Assembly: GCA_030605675.1 (NCBI GenBank)
Contig: JAUWHV010000005.1
Coordinates: 1-28,179 of the forward strand
Source of the DNA: Deltaproteobacteria bacterium
GTDB lineage: Bacteria; Desulfobacterota; Dissulfuribacteria; Dissulfuribacterales; UBA3076
DNA length: 28,179 bases
Direction of reading: 5' to 3'
Part shown: one piece after another, positions 6,073-14,651 of the stretch
Position numbering within the stretch: the first letter of the stretch is position 1
How the letters are laid out: each line of letters starts with the position of its first letter
Position numbers and translations under genes: made by a program
Notes under the pieces: generated by a model
Databases searched by the model: none
Seen by the model: the letters and a program-made list of their open reading frames with translations, nothing else
Told to the model about the DNA's origin: nothing

Positions 6073-7579
6073 TGATGAAGAACCGGCAAGGAAGATTGTG
6101 GGAATGTCGCTGAGAAGTGACGGCTACGAGGTGCTGACGGCAGAGGACGGCAAAAGCGGCCTTGAGTTATTTGAGAAAGAAGCCCCCCCAATTGTCTTAA
6201 CTGATATAAAGATGCCCGGTATGGATGGCATCGAGGTATTGAAAAAGATTAAGGAAATAAGCCCTGAAACCGAGGTAATAGTTGTTACCGGGCATGGCGA
6301 TATGGACGTGGCTATCCAATCTCTGCAACTTGAGGCCTCTGATTTTGTCACCAAGCCTATTGTGGACGAAGCCCTGACAGTTGCCTTAAAACGGGCAAAG
6401 GAAAGGCTTCGTTTAAGGAGAATGCTCAAGGAGTATACCGACAATCTGGAAGATAAGGTTAAGCAAGCCACAGAGGAGATAAGACAGAGGTACGAGTTTG
6501 AAGACAATCTGATTCAGCATTCCATCGACGGCATAATCGGCACTGATAAGCAGGGAAAAATAATGATCTTTAATCAAGGGGATGAGAAAATATTTGGATA
6601 TTCCAAGGATGAAGTAATAGGGAAAATTGATATAAGGAGTCTCTATCCACCGGAGACAGCCGAAGAAATCATGCAAGGTCTACATGGCAAAGAACAAGAA
6701 AGACAGGACATGCATACCTGGCGAGAGACCTTTGTTTTGGGAAAGCACGGTGACAAGATACCGGTTAAGTTTTCAGGAACTGTTCTGTATAAAGATGGTG
6801 AGGTCATCGGCAGTGTGGGTTTCCTCCACGATCTGAGGGAGATCAAGCAGCTACAGCAGGAACTGATCAAATCCGAAAGGTTGGCTGCCACTGGAGAAAC
6901 TGTGGCCGGACTTGCCCATGGTATCAAAAACGTCTTAGGTGGTCTGCGGGGAGGAGTCTATATATTAGACAACGCACTTAAGAAGGAGGATATGCATAGT
7001 CTTCGTACCGGCTGGGACATGGTGCAAAGGAATATTGACAGGATCTCCGGCCTGGCTATGGATCTCCTCAACTACTCCAAGGAACGTGAGCCTGAATATG
7101 AAAAGTGTTCTCCGAATAAAATTGCGGAAGAGGTATGCAAACTAATGGATCTCGAGGCAAAAGAATCCGGAGTAGAGATTGTCAGAGATCTTGATCCAAC
7201 CATAGGCGATGTATCTATAGACCCCAAAGGAATTCATCGCTGTCTGCTCAACCTGGTTTCCAATGCCATTGATGCCGTTACATCTGATGAAGACGAGAAC
7301 AAAGAGCACCTGGTACGGGTTACCACAAGACGCGAAAGTGATGGAGCGTTTATTCTCCAGGTCTCTGACAATGGTTGCGGTATGGATGAGGCCGCAAGAA
7401 AACAAATCTTCAGCTCTCTATTCAGCACCAAGGGAGCAAAAGGTACGGGCCTCGGCCTGCTTGTTACCCAGAAGATAGTCCATGAGCATGGCGGAACCAT
7501 AAGAGTAGACTCTGTACCTGAAAAAGGGTCAACCTTTGTCATCAGGCTACCTTCTGAGCCGCGCTCACATAAAGGCTAA
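6053..7579 (+). CDS. Hybrid protein: receiver - PAS - histidine kinase
   Basis: 508 residues, no membrane segment. The REC domain occupies residues 1-120 (D7/D8, phosphoacceptor D51 in LTDIKMPGMDG, T79, K101). A coiled linker (about 120-155) leads to PAS at about 160-270 (IDGIIGTDKQGKIMIFNQG, end GSVGFLHDLREIKQ). The kinase has H289 in AGLAHGIKNVLGG, an N-box (NLVSNAIDAV), SDNGCGM and GTGLGLL. The phosphorylated receiver probably gates its own kinase. Start: TTG at 6053 gives MKLLLIDDE, the normal receiver N-terminus, with GGGG about 10 bases upstream; no ATG fits. It likely takes phosphoryl groups from the heme kinase at 4157 and passes them to a distant or stand-alone receiver (inference). 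Its stop is 7 bases from that of the opposing gene at 7587. Confidence 0.9.
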   Translation: MKLLLIDDEEPARKIVGMSLRSDGYEVLTAEDGKSGLELFEKEAPPIVLTDIKMPGMDGIEVLKKIKEISPETEVIVVTGHGDMDVAIQSLQLEASDFVTKPIVDEALTVALKRAKERLRLRRMLKEYTDNLEDKVKQATEEIRQRYEFEDNLIQHSIDGIIGTDKQGKIMIFNQGDEKIFGYSKDEVIGKIDIRSLYPPETAEEIMQGLHGKEQERQDMHTWRETFVLGKHGDKIPVKFSGTVLYKDGEVIGSVGFLHDLREIKQLQQELIKSERLAATGETVAGLAHGIKNVLGGLRGGVYILDNALKKEDMHSLRTGWDMVQRNIDRISGLAMDLLNYSKEREPEYEKCSPNKIAEEVCKLMDLEAKESGVEIVRDLDPTIGDVSIDPKGIHRCLLNLVSNAIDAVTSDEDENKEHLVRVTTRRESDGAFILQVSDNGCGMDEAARKQIFSSLFSTKGAKGTGLGLLVTQKIVHEHGGTIRVDSVPEKGSTFVIRLPSEPRSHKG

Positions 7580-7586
7580 TCCCACC

Positions 7587-8069
7587 CTACAAACCCAAAA
7601 GCGTTGCTATATCGGGGTGTTTGGTTATGACCTTGACAAACTGTGCTGTACGACGTTCCAGGCGGTTCTCAAGGACTGTGGCAGTCTTTTGCATAACCAG
7701 GAATCCCATGGTGTGGTCTTGATCAAGAAGGGCCTTAAATTCGTCTCCGGGCATGATCAGTATTTCGCATGGTTCCATACAAACAGCAAGGGAGGTATGG
7801 GCGGGCCCGGGAAGCAGGGCAGACCAGCCGAATGAGTACCCCGGCTTGATGGCCCCGAGGGAAATAATAAGGGCTGAGGCAAGCTCTGCCTGGAGTAACA
7901 CCTTGCCTGTGGTCAGTGAATAAAAATGGGAGGCATCACTACCTGGTTCGTAAATGATCTCCCTTTCCGCAAACGATTGCTCTTGAGCCAGGGGAAGCAA
8001 CTGTTCCAGCATGCCGTCGGTCAAATTCTCAAAGAGTCGAATTCTTTTCAGTTGTTCTATAGAAGCCAA
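7587..8069 (-). CDS. Cyclic-nucleotide-binding-domain protein lacking a DNA-binding domain
   Basis: 160 residues. Residues about 10-130 are a CRP/FNR-type cNMP-binding beta-roll (LFENLTDGMLEQLLPLAQEQ, YEPGSDASHFYSLTTGKVLL, PGYSFGWSALLPG). The protein ends after a C-helix, with no room for the winged helix found in the roughly 220-residue CRP proteins. The phosphate-binding cassette is degenerate: the usual G-E-x-A-L-L with R-x-A reads SFGWSALLPGPAHTSLA, so the ligand may not be cAMP. Start is TTG at 8069 with AGGAG 10 bases upstream; no ATG is available. It probably modulates a partner protein. It is preceded by a repeat element and converges on the hybrid kinase. A remnant of a second copy lies at 3513-3554. 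Confidence 0.82.
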   Translation of the reverse strand: MASIEQLKRIRLFENLTDGMLEQLLPLAQEQSFAEREIIYEPGSDASHFYSLTTGKVLLQAELASALIISLGAIKPGYSFGWSALLPGPAHTSLAVCMEPCEILIMPGDEFKALLDQDHTMGFLVMQKTATVLENRLERRTAQFVKVITKHPDIATLLGL

Positions 8070-8088
8070 ATATCTGTTTCTCCTCTTT

Positions 8089-8200
8089 GTAACCGTTCAC
8101 GGGTTCAGGGTTCATTGTTCAGGGTTACCTTTCAACGGTTCAAATTTTCGGTAAACCCTGAACCTCTTGACCTTTGAACCCTGAACCTTTGAACGGTTAC
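8089..8200. repeat. Long imperfect palindrome, complete copy of the GTAACCGTTCACGGG repeat family
   Basis: The left arm starts GTAACCGTTCACGGGTTCAG (8089). The right arm, read on the other strand from 8200, starts GTAACCGTTCAAAGGTTCAG. Both arms contain further GGTTCAGGG units, and the centre holds TTCAACGGTTCAAATTTTCG. The RNA could fold into a long hairpin. It fills the space between the end of the antiporter operon (8218) and the start of the cNMP-binding gene (8069), so it could act as a partial terminator or processing site. Confidence 0.7.
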
Positions 8201-8217
8201 TCATTTTTAAAATTATA

Positions 8218-9993
8218 TCACATTAACAGGTAAATCAACACTAAAAAAATGGTAGCTATAGCCGCACTGATCCCTATGGGTGAGGTGTGTGTTTGCAGGG
8301 CCGATCGAGTTCTTTCGATCTTGCCCTCAAGTTCTTTTCCCTTTACACCAGTGACACTCCACAGGGGAATCATAACCCCAAGACAGAGGACCTCAGGCCA
8401 GCGTTGGGATATGCGGCAGATAGATCCTGTCAACTCACCCACAATGACCCTGTCAGCGACCCTGGTCAATCCGTTCATGCTAATATCCATGACCCGGTAA
8501 AAAAGACCGCCACCCTTGCGGTAGAACCAATCAGCATCAATATTGACAGCCCTCATCTCGGCGGGAGACATGCCGGAGAGCGTGAGAAGTATAAAGGCAA
8601 GGGCGGCAAAGAAAATTAGCTGGGTCTGACCTACCACATGCGGAACCGTGTATGGTACATACTCGACCGGATATGGGAGAAGACTATACAGGTAGCTGGG
8701 AAATGACCCGTTGAAGATGCAAAAGAACGCCGCAATGCCCATGGCAAGAAGCATGTGAACGGGTGCTTCCTTGGGTCTCAGCCCGGAATCATGTCCGAAA
8801 AACGCAAAAAACGGGATCTTGATACCTGCATGCTCTAATACACCAACTGAGGCAAACAGAAGAACGAAATATATGATCTGCATATGACCGTCAGCAGCCG
8901 CACTCATGACCATTGACTTACTGACAAAACCGCTGAAAAGCGGAACGGCGGAGATGGATGCAGCCCCTATTATACAACAGATACAGGTGAGCGGCATGGT
9001 CCGGTACAGTCCACCTAAGGCAGTGCAGTTGATTTTATTATCATTACGATACATCACCGCGCCCATGGACATGAACAGCAGGGCCTTGAAAAGGATATCG
9101 TTCACGGCGTGGGAAACAGCGCCATTTATGGCCATTTGTGTCCCAATGCCGATTCCGCATACCATGAATCCTACCTGGTTGATCAAGCTGTAGGACAGCA
9201 CCCGCCTGAGGTTGTTTTCAATGACCGCATAAAAGATAGGGAATGCCGTCATAATCGCTCCGATCCAGATAAGGGCCTCGGTACCGGGAAAGCCCCTGGC
9301 CAGGGCGTAAACAGCACACTTTGTAGTAAAAGCGCTCAAGAATATGGTCCCGGTAATTGTAGCCTCCGGATAGGCGTCGGTCAGCCATGGATGGAGAAGA
9401 GGCCAGGCGCAATTCAGGCCAAAACCCAGGAAAATCAATAAGGTGGCAAGTCCATTCAGTCCGATATACCCGAACTCAATAGAGCCTGTCTGATTCACAT
9501 ACAGGACAATGCCTGCCAGAAGGCACAGGCCTCCGGCCGCATGAACCAGAAGATATCTGTATCCTGCGCCTTGAGCCGCCTTTGTCCTGCGGGCCCAGAT
9601 AAGAAATATGGAAGCTATGGTGAGCATCTCCCAGAAGACAAAGAAAGAAAAAAGATCTCCGGCAAAGACAACCCCCAGGGCGCTGCCGGCATAAATCAGC
9701 CCGGCCACATTCTGCACATCGTCTTTTACGTGAATGGCATAGAGAATAGCTATGAAAGATATGAGATGGAAGATGTAACCGAACAGGAGGCTCAGCCTGT
9801 CCACTTTACCAAAGATAAGATTATATTCCATAAACCCTACAACCCAATGAGTTCCTTCAGGGATATTGATCAGGTTTATGAAACCTGCCACCGGGATTAG
9901 CAACATGTAGGCGCTTTTCCATTTCCCTTTTATCAGAGGAACCAGTAGTCCTCCGATGATAAAAATGGCCGCTGGCGGCAGGACGTCAGTCAT
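8218..9993 (-). CDS. Third MrpD/NuoL-M-N-like proton-translocating subunit (591 aa)
   Basis: A polytopic protein of about 14-16 helices, last in the antiporter operon. It carries the key glutamate E122 (FFVFWEMLT), the HPWLTDAYPEA block (H201 onward) and K225 (SAFTTKCAVYAL). The lysine usually found six or seven residues before the HxWLPDAYPEA block is N194 here, whereas both sister subunits in the operon keep it. An extended C-terminus (about 450-591) includes a soluble linker (KGKELEGKIERTRSALQTH) before a last helix, longer than ordinary MrpD (about 500). The ATG at 9993 overlaps the preceding gene by 8 bases (translational coupling). Expected role: one of three antiporter-like modules moving H+ or Na+ through the membrane arm. 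Confidence 0.9.
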   Translation of the reverse strand: MTDVLPPAAIFIIGGLLVPLIKGKWKSAYMLLIPVAGFINLINIPEGTHWVVGFMEYNLIFGKVDRLSLLFGYIFHLISFIAILYAIHVKDDVQNVAGLIYAGSALGVVFAGDLFSFFVFWEMLTIASIFLIWARRTKAAQGAGYRYLLVHAAGGLCLLAGIVLYVNQTGSIEFGYIGLNGLATLLIFLGFGLNCAWPLLHPWLTDAYPEATITGTIFLSAFTTKCAVYALARGFPGTEALIWIGAIMTAFPIFYAVIENNLRRVLSYSLINQVGFMVCGIGIGTQMAINGAVSHAVNDILFKALLFMSMGAVMYRNDNKINCTALGGLYRTMPLTCICCIIGAASISAVPLFSGFVSKSMVMSAAADGHMQIIYFVLLFASVGVLEHAGIKIPFFAFFGHDSGLRPKEAPVHMLLAMGIAAFFCIFNGSFPSYLYSLLPYPVEYVPYTVPHVVGQTQLIFFAALAFILLTLSGMSPAEMRAVNIDADWFYRKGGGLFYRVMDISMNGLTRVADRVIVGELTGSICRISQRWPEVLCLGVMIPLWSVTGVKGKELEGKIERTRSALQTHTSPIGISAAIATIFLVLIYLLM

Positions 9994-10246
9994 AGTAATC
10001 CTCTCGTCTCTTCACAAGGGGCCGCAGGATATATTTTGCGGAAAGAACAAGGGCTACGAAGGCGACAAAGGCAAATACACAATAAAATTCAGGCCATTCT
10101 TCCGAGGGGAAATGAGGATGCTTGTGAATAAAGAACTCCAGGACAAGAAGAAGAACGAGCGATAACAAAAAAGACCATGCCAGTATCTTCATGCTTGCAG
10201 GTTTATCAAAAAGATATTTTTTGTCTTCGCTGTTCTCTGGTTTCAC
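9986..10246 (-). CDS. Small two-helix membrane protein of the antiporter operon
   Basis: 86 residues. A cytoplasmic start (KPENSEDKKYLFDKP) leads to helix 1 (about 19-40, ILAWSFLLSLVLLLVLEFF), a His-rich loop (IHKHPHFPSEEWPEF) and helix 2 (about 53-74), then a charged tail (RREDYYD). Start is GTG at 10246 with GAGG 7 bases upstream. The stop overlaps the next ATG by 8 bases, so it is translated together with the third D-like subunit. Function unknown; the position suggests an accessory subunit of the membrane complex. Confidence 0.8.
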   Translation of the reverse strand: MKPENSEDKKYLFDKPASMKILAWSFLLSLVLLLVLEFFIHKHPHFPSEEWPEFYCVFAFVAFVALVLSAKYILRPLVKRREDYYD

Positions 10247-10297
10247 GGTAATACCTCAATATCCTAAGCAATAATCACAGCGCCACTGACGATCCTT

Positions 10298-10438
10298 TCA
10301 AAGCGTCTTAAAGAAGATGAGTCCCAGATACAAAACACCTATTGTAATAGCCACCCAAAAAATTGTCCGATAAGGCGGAACAGGCTCATGGCCAAGTTCC
10401 ATCTTGCCTTCTATTTCGTCTGTCCTCTCGTCTGTCAT
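10298..10438 (-). CDS. Very small single-helix membrane protein (46 aa) in the antiporter operon
   Basis: The ATG at 10438 is preceded by GGAG, in the pattern GGAG-TATGAGCC-ATG, where the upstream gene's stop lies inside the spacer. The 46 codons give an acidic head (TDERTDEIEGKMELGHEPVP), PPYRTIFW, one helix (VAITIGVLYLGLIFF) and a basic end (KTL), then TGA at 10298-10300. Head, helix and spacing are those of a genuine small subunit, and it fills an otherwise unexplained gap of about 190 bases in a tightly packed operon. No family recognised. Confidence 0.72.
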   Translation of the reverse strand: MTDERTDEIEGKMELGHEPVPPYRTIFWVAITIGVLYLGLIFFKTL

Positions 10439-10441
10439 GGC

Positions 10442-11929
10442 TCATACTCCAGTTATACTTTGCACCATCATTTTGGCCAGCCTGAGAAAAGGCTGGGGAT
10501 AAAAAAGCAGAATCACGGAAATTAACGCGGTGATAACCAAAGGCACCACGCAAAAAGCCGGGGCCTCTTGCACCCTGCTCTCAAACATGGCATCTTCGGG
10601 CCTACAGAAGAACGCCTTGTAAACAAAAGGCATGAAATAGGCAGCATTCAACAGGGAACTGGTGAGCAGCACAAACAGGATCGGCAGCTGATGGGCCTCG
10701 AGGGTCCCCAGGACCAGATACCATTTGCTGATGAAGCCGCCACAAGGGGGCATCCCTATAATGCTCAACGAACCGATAAAAAAGGCCGCCATGGTCACCG
10801 GCATCCTTCGGCCGATCCCTATCATCTCGCTGATGTTCTTTTTACCCGTGGCTACAAAGATTGCTCCGGCACAGAAAAACAGGGTGATCTTGCCAAAGGC
10901 ATGCATTGCAATATGGAGCATGCCACCAGTCATCCCCTTGGGAGACAGCAGCCCGATGCCCAGGACAATATAGGAGAGTTGGGCGATGGTGGAAAAGGCG
11001 AGAAGCCTTTTAAGGTTGTCCTGAGACAGGGCAATGAGCGAGCCGGCCATGATGGTGAAAGATGCAATATAGATGATTGGCACGTTCAAGTTTAGCGAAA
11101 ACAACAGGTCTGTGCCAAAAACCCCTGTCAATACCCTGGCAACGCAAAATACCCCCACCTTAACAACAGCCACTGCGTGCAGCAAGGCGCTCACAGGCGT
11201 GGGGGCCACCATGGCTGCCGGAAGCCATGAATGAAACGGCATGATCGCTGCCTTGGCAAATCCGAAAAGGAACATAAAACAAAGGAGCCCTATCAGGGGC
11301 TTTGATCCGGTTCCGGCTAAAAAGCCCTGACTCGAAAAATCAAGAGTTCCAGCCAGGCTGTAAGAGATGAGCATGGCCGGTAATACAAACCCGATAGAGG
11401 TGCCTACGATGTAGAGCAGATATTTCCGTCCTGAGCTGCGCGCCTCATGGTCCTGATGGTGTGTGACCAGAGGATATGTGGCAAAAGAAAGCATTTCGTA
11501 AAAAAGATAGAGGGTCAGCAGGTTGGCTGAAAAGGCCACACCGATAGTAGCCGAAAGGGCAAGGGCGAAGAAACAGAAGTACCTGGTCTGGCTGTGTTCT
11601 TTCAGCTTCCGCATATAACCTATGGAATAGGCCGATGTCACAATCCACAGCGAAGAAGAGACGAGTGCGAACAGCATTCCAAAGGAGTCAACCCGGAGTT
11701 TTATCGCCACTCCAGGGATGACCTCGGCGATCGTATATACGATCTGAGTACCATTCAAAATCACAGGCACCATAGAGAGGACGATCAGGAATTTTATACC
11801 GGCTGCCAGAAACGTACACGCCTCGCGGACATTCGGCCGCTTCCCGCTTAACACCAGAATGGGGACAACCAGCAAAGAAACCAGCACGGCCAGCAAAGGC
11901 TTTATTGATATGATAGTTTCCATATTCAT
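10442..11929 (-). CDS. Second MrpD/MrpA-N/NuoL-M-like antiporter subunit (495 aa)
   Basis: About 14 predicted helices. Conserved residues for ion translocation are present: E145 (LYLFYEMLSFATYP), K226 (FGFAKAAIMPFHSWLPAAM), H251 and K257 (ALLHAVAVVKVGVF), and a late SKWYLVLG block. The VAPTPVSALLH motif is closer to NuoL/NuoM/MrpA than to classical MrpD. The operon has no other MrpA, so this protein may fill that role. The ATG at 11929 overlaps the previous stop by one base (TGATG); a GTG at 11932 is the alternative. Its stop is 3 bases before the 46-aa ORF. Confidence 0.92.
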   Translation of the reverse strand: MNMETIISIKPLLAVLVSLLVVPILVLSGKRPNVREACTFLAAGIKFLIVLSMVPVILNGTQIVYTIAEVIPGVAIKLRVDSFGMLFALVSSSLWIVTSAYSIGYMRKLKEHSQTRYFCFFALALSATIGVAFSANLLTLYLFYEMLSFATYPLVTHHQDHEARSSGRKYLLYIVGTSIGFVLPAMLISYSLAGTLDFSSQGFLAGTGSKPLIGLLCFMFLFGFAKAAIMPFHSWLPAAMVAPTPVSALLHAVAVVKVGVFCVARVLTGVFGTDLLFSLNLNVPIIYIASFTIMAGSLIALSQDNLKRLLAFSTIAQLSYIVLGIGLLSPKGMTGGMLHIAMHAFGKITLFFCAGAIFVATGKKNISEMIGIGRRMPVTMAAFFIGSLSIIGMPPCGGFISKWYLVLGTLEAHQLPILFVLLTSSLLNAAYFMPFVYKAFFCRPEDAMFESRVQEAPAFCVVPLVITALISVILLFYPQPFLRLAKMMVQSITGV

Positions 11930-13419
11930 CACACCATTGTCTCCGGAATGGCGAACTGGATAACATGGTTGACAATATCACCTGTATAAAGACCGACCAC
12001 GATCAGGATTACAGCTACGATCAAGAGCGGAACCACCATGCTGACCGGGGCCTCATCCATGCCTCCTGGATGATTATCATGCCCGTGATGATCGGCAAAA
12101 GGCTCGTAAAAACAGATCTCAAAGACCCTGAAAAACAGGACCACACTGACCAGACTGCTGAATATAAGTGCCGCCATAAAACCGTAGTGGCCCGCAGAAA
12201 TGGCCCCGACGATCAGATACCACTTGCTGAAAAAACCGCAGGTTGGCGGCACCCCGATAATGGACATGGCGCCTATCACCAGGGCCCCCATGGTAAAGGG
12301 CATTTTACGGAACAATCCCTGTAAGTCCTCAAAGGCATATCCCTTGACCTTGTAGACAATATTGCCCACAACCATAAAGACGCAGAGGGTCATCAAGGCA
12401 TCGTTTACAATATGGAGGATCGCCCCTGTCATGCCATCCCGGTTTCCAAGCCATGCGCCACCAACCATATAGCCCACTTCCGCCACGACGATGTAGGTCA
12501 GCATCTTCTTCAAATTGCGCTCTGCCAGGGCAAGAACGGCGCCCATGACAATGGCGATGACAGCAAGCCAGACAATGGCGTTGCTCACGGCCAAGGTGGT
12601 AAAGGCAAATTCCGGGGTAAAAACAGTCAACATGAGGCGAATCATCACATAGATCATCACCTTGGTCACCAAAGGGGCAATCAGGCTGCTGGCCGCAGAG
12701 TTGGCATATGTATAGGCATTGGGTAACCAGGCGTGAAGGGGGAAAAAGGCCATCTTGAGCCACACCCCGACCATACAGATGATAAAGGCGGCCATCACGG
12801 CCTTAGACTGATAAAGCGGGGGCAATAACCGGGCAATATCCACCATGTTCAATGAACCGGTGACAATATAGAGATATCCAACGCCCAACAGATAGAAGCA
12901 GGCCCCAATTGTACCCATGTACAGGTAATTAAGGGTTGCCAGCGGAGCACGCTCCTCTCCCATGGCAAGCAGCCCGTAGCCCGTGAGCGCCGCTATCTCC
13001 AGCAACACATACAGGTTAAAGGCATCTCCTGTAACAACAATACCCAATAGACCGGTTACCATCAGGAGATATAATGTATAAAAGGGGCCTATTTTGTCCG
13101 GAAACTGTTGCTCAATACCCTTTTTGTTTGCTATTAAATTAAGAAGGGCAACTATGGACACCACCGGCAGAACAAGGCCATTAAGATAATCTATATAATA
13201 GGCTATGCCCATAGGGGGCGACCATCCGCCTAATTTATAGACGATAACACCTTCATCCAGGACCCTGAGCAGCAGACCAACGGCTGACCAGGCAGCCACA
13301 CCCAGGGCGGCAACAGCAATAGGGAAACACAATCTCTTGTTTATCCATCCGGCAATACTGACGACAAGGGCCGACAGGAGCGGGACAACGACAAGGAGTG
13401 CGGGATACTGTTCGCTCAT
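11929..13419 (-). CDS. mrpD: Na+/H+ antiporter subunit D (MrpD-like)
   Basis: 496 residues, about 14 helices, the usual MrpD length. E141 (NLYVLLEIAALTGYGLLA), K222 (VGVWLKMAFFPLHAWLPNAY) and K253 (LVTKVMIYVMIRL) are the expected translocation residues, and SKWYLIVG lies in the late discontinuous helix. A histidine-rich loop (DHHGHDNHPGG, near residues 448-458) is a possible metal-binding or pH-sensing feature. The start ATG at 13419 overlaps the end of mrpC by four bases (ATGA). It sits right after MrpC, as in canonical Mrp operons. Confidence 0.94.
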   Translation of the reverse strand: MSEQYPALLVVVPLLSALVVSIAGWINKRLCFPIAVAALGVAAWSAVGLLLRVLDEGVIVYKLGGWSPPMGIAYYIDYLNGLVLPVVSIVALLNLIANKKGIEQQFPDKIGPFYTLYLLMVTGLLGIVVTGDAFNLYVLLEIAALTGYGLLAMGEERAPLATLNYLYMGTIGACFYLLGVGYLYIVTGSLNMVDIARLLPPLYQSKAVMAAFIICMVGVWLKMAFFPLHAWLPNAYTYANSAASSLIAPLVTKVMIYVMIRLMLTVFTPEFAFTTLAVSNAIVWLAVIAIVMGAVLALAERNLKKMLTYIVVAEVGYMVGGAWLGNRDGMTGAILHIVNDALMTLCVFMVVGNIVYKVKGYAFEDLQGLFRKMPFTMGALVIGAMSIIGVPPTCGFFSKWYLIVGAISAGHYGFMAALIFSSLVSVVLFFRVFEICFYEPFADHHGHDNHPGGMDEAPVSMVVPLLIVAVILIVVGLYTGDIVNHVIQFAIPETMV

Positions 13420-13814
13420 TTTTCCCTTATCTGCGCCAGGATTTCATCTTCTTCCAGGGTGTTATAGTTATTATAGACCCTTATGGCCAAGGCCAGGGCC
13501 ACCCCAAGGGTAGCCACGCCCACCACAATGGCGGTCAGCATCAGCACATGAGGCAACGGATTGATATAGTCCACGGCATGCACCACGTGGTGCGCATCAG
13601 GGCCGTGGCCATGCTCTAAGATAGGAATCGTGGCTCCTTTTTTGACGCCAATGGACACGTAAAACAAAATAATGGCGGTTTGAAAAATGTTCATGCCCAC
13701 GATCTTTTTTACAAGATTGTTCTTGGCGATTATGGCGTATAGCCCGATCATCATCAAGGTGATGTAAATCCAGTAATTATATTTGGCAACAACCATTGAA
13801 ATCAGGTCGGTCAT
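13416..13814 (-). CDS. mrpC: Na+/H+ antiporter subunit C (MrpC/NuoK-like)
   Basis: 132 residues with three helices (about 14-32, 38-58, 88-112). IGLYAIIAKNNLVKKIVGMN and LPHVLMLTAIVVGVATLGVALALAIRV are the MrpC/NuoK signatures. A His-rich periplasmic loop (LEHGHGPDAHHVVHAV) separates helices 2 and 3. The start lies 3 bases after the MrpB stop and the end overlaps mrpD by four bases. In Mrp complexes it packs beside MrpD. Confidence 0.93.
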   Translation of the reverse strand: MTDLISMVVAKYNYWIYITLMMIGLYAIIAKNNLVKKIVGMNIFQTAIILFYVSIGVKKGATIPILEHGHGPDAHHVVHAVDYINPLPHVLMLTAIVVGVATLGVALALAIRVYNNYNTLEEDEILAQIREK

Positions 13815-13817
13815 ATC

Positions 13818-14651
13818 CTAAAGCCCCTGTCTGTATCTGCCTGCAGATGAGATATTGTTATAGATCCAGATCATGGTGGCGAGCACAGCAATCCCTACCC
13901 CGATTTCCACCATGAGAATGCCATGGGATCGCGCGGTAATCGGGTCGACATGAAGTATCCCCGCAAGAGCGCTGTAGTCCAGGAAATTCAGCTTTAACAA
14001 TAGACATAGGGCACCGGTGCAGGCATAAATCAAGACGCCGGCAGCACAAAGGATGCCTATGAGCTTCTCGCTCATTCGTCTGACAGCAGTTCTCAGATCG
14101 TGGGAGATGGCAAGCAAGATGACGCTTGCCCCCAGGATAACACCTCCCTGGAATCCGCCGCCGGGGCTGTGATGTCCATGGGCGATTACATACAGGCCAA
14201 AGAGCTGGACAAAGGGGATTAATAAACGACATCCCGTCTTTATAATCAGGTCGGGAGGGGTCCACATAGAGTCGATCCGTTCAAAGTCAGCGGATGGCGG
14301 CATCTTGTGTCCTTCTTTGAGTTGGATGGTTACGCCGGTGAGGACATGCCGGTAATACCTTGTTTCAGGCTCTTCGTCTTCGCGGCGGGAGATTCGCAGG
14401 AGAAAAAAACATACAACGCCTGCCGAAAAGATCACAGCGGTTTCAAACATAGTGTCAAAACTACGATAGTCTGCAAGCACAGCGGTCACAATGTTGGGTA
14501 CTGAAGTCTCCTCCATGGTCTTTTCAATAAAGTGAGGAGAAAGATAAGTGCTGGCCGGAGATGCCGGGTCTGACCACGCTGGAAAATCACCTGCGGCGTA
14601 AAAAAGCAGTGCGCCTGTCACGACCGTTATGATGAGTCCGATGATCTTCAA
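13818..14651 (-). CDS. mrpB: Fused MbhE-like / MrpB (MnhB) antiporter subunit
   Basis: 277 residues. The N-terminal part (about 1-110) is MbhE-like: a first helix, ASPASTYLSPHFIEKTMEET, then SVPNIVTAVLADYRSFDTMFETAVIF and a second helix. The C-terminal part (about 130-277) is the MnhB/MrpB domain (PPDLIIKTGCRLLIPFVQLF, AHGHHSPGGGFQGGVILGAS). Start: TTG at 14651, with AGGAGG about 8 bases upstream and TTGA overlapping the previous stop, gives MKIIGLIITVVTG. The frame stays open further upstream, but that portion overlaps the MbhD gene and is not protein-like. In Mbh-type hydrogenases and some Mrp operons these modules are separate or fused to MrpA. Part of the ion-translocating membrane arm. 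Confidence 0.9.
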   Translation of the reverse strand: MKIIGLIITVVTGALLFYAAGDFPAWSDPASPASTYLSPHFIEKTMEETSVPNIVTAVLADYRSFDTMFETAVIFSAGVVCFFLLRISRREDEEPETRYYRHVLTGVTIQLKEGHKMPPSADFERIDSMWTPPDLIIKTGCRLLIPFVQLFGLYVIAHGHHSPGGGFQGGVILGASVILLAISHDLRTAVRRMSEKLIGILCAAGVLIYACTGALCLLLKLNFLDYSALAGILHVDPITARSHGILMVEIGVGIAVLATMIWIYNNISSAGRYRQGL

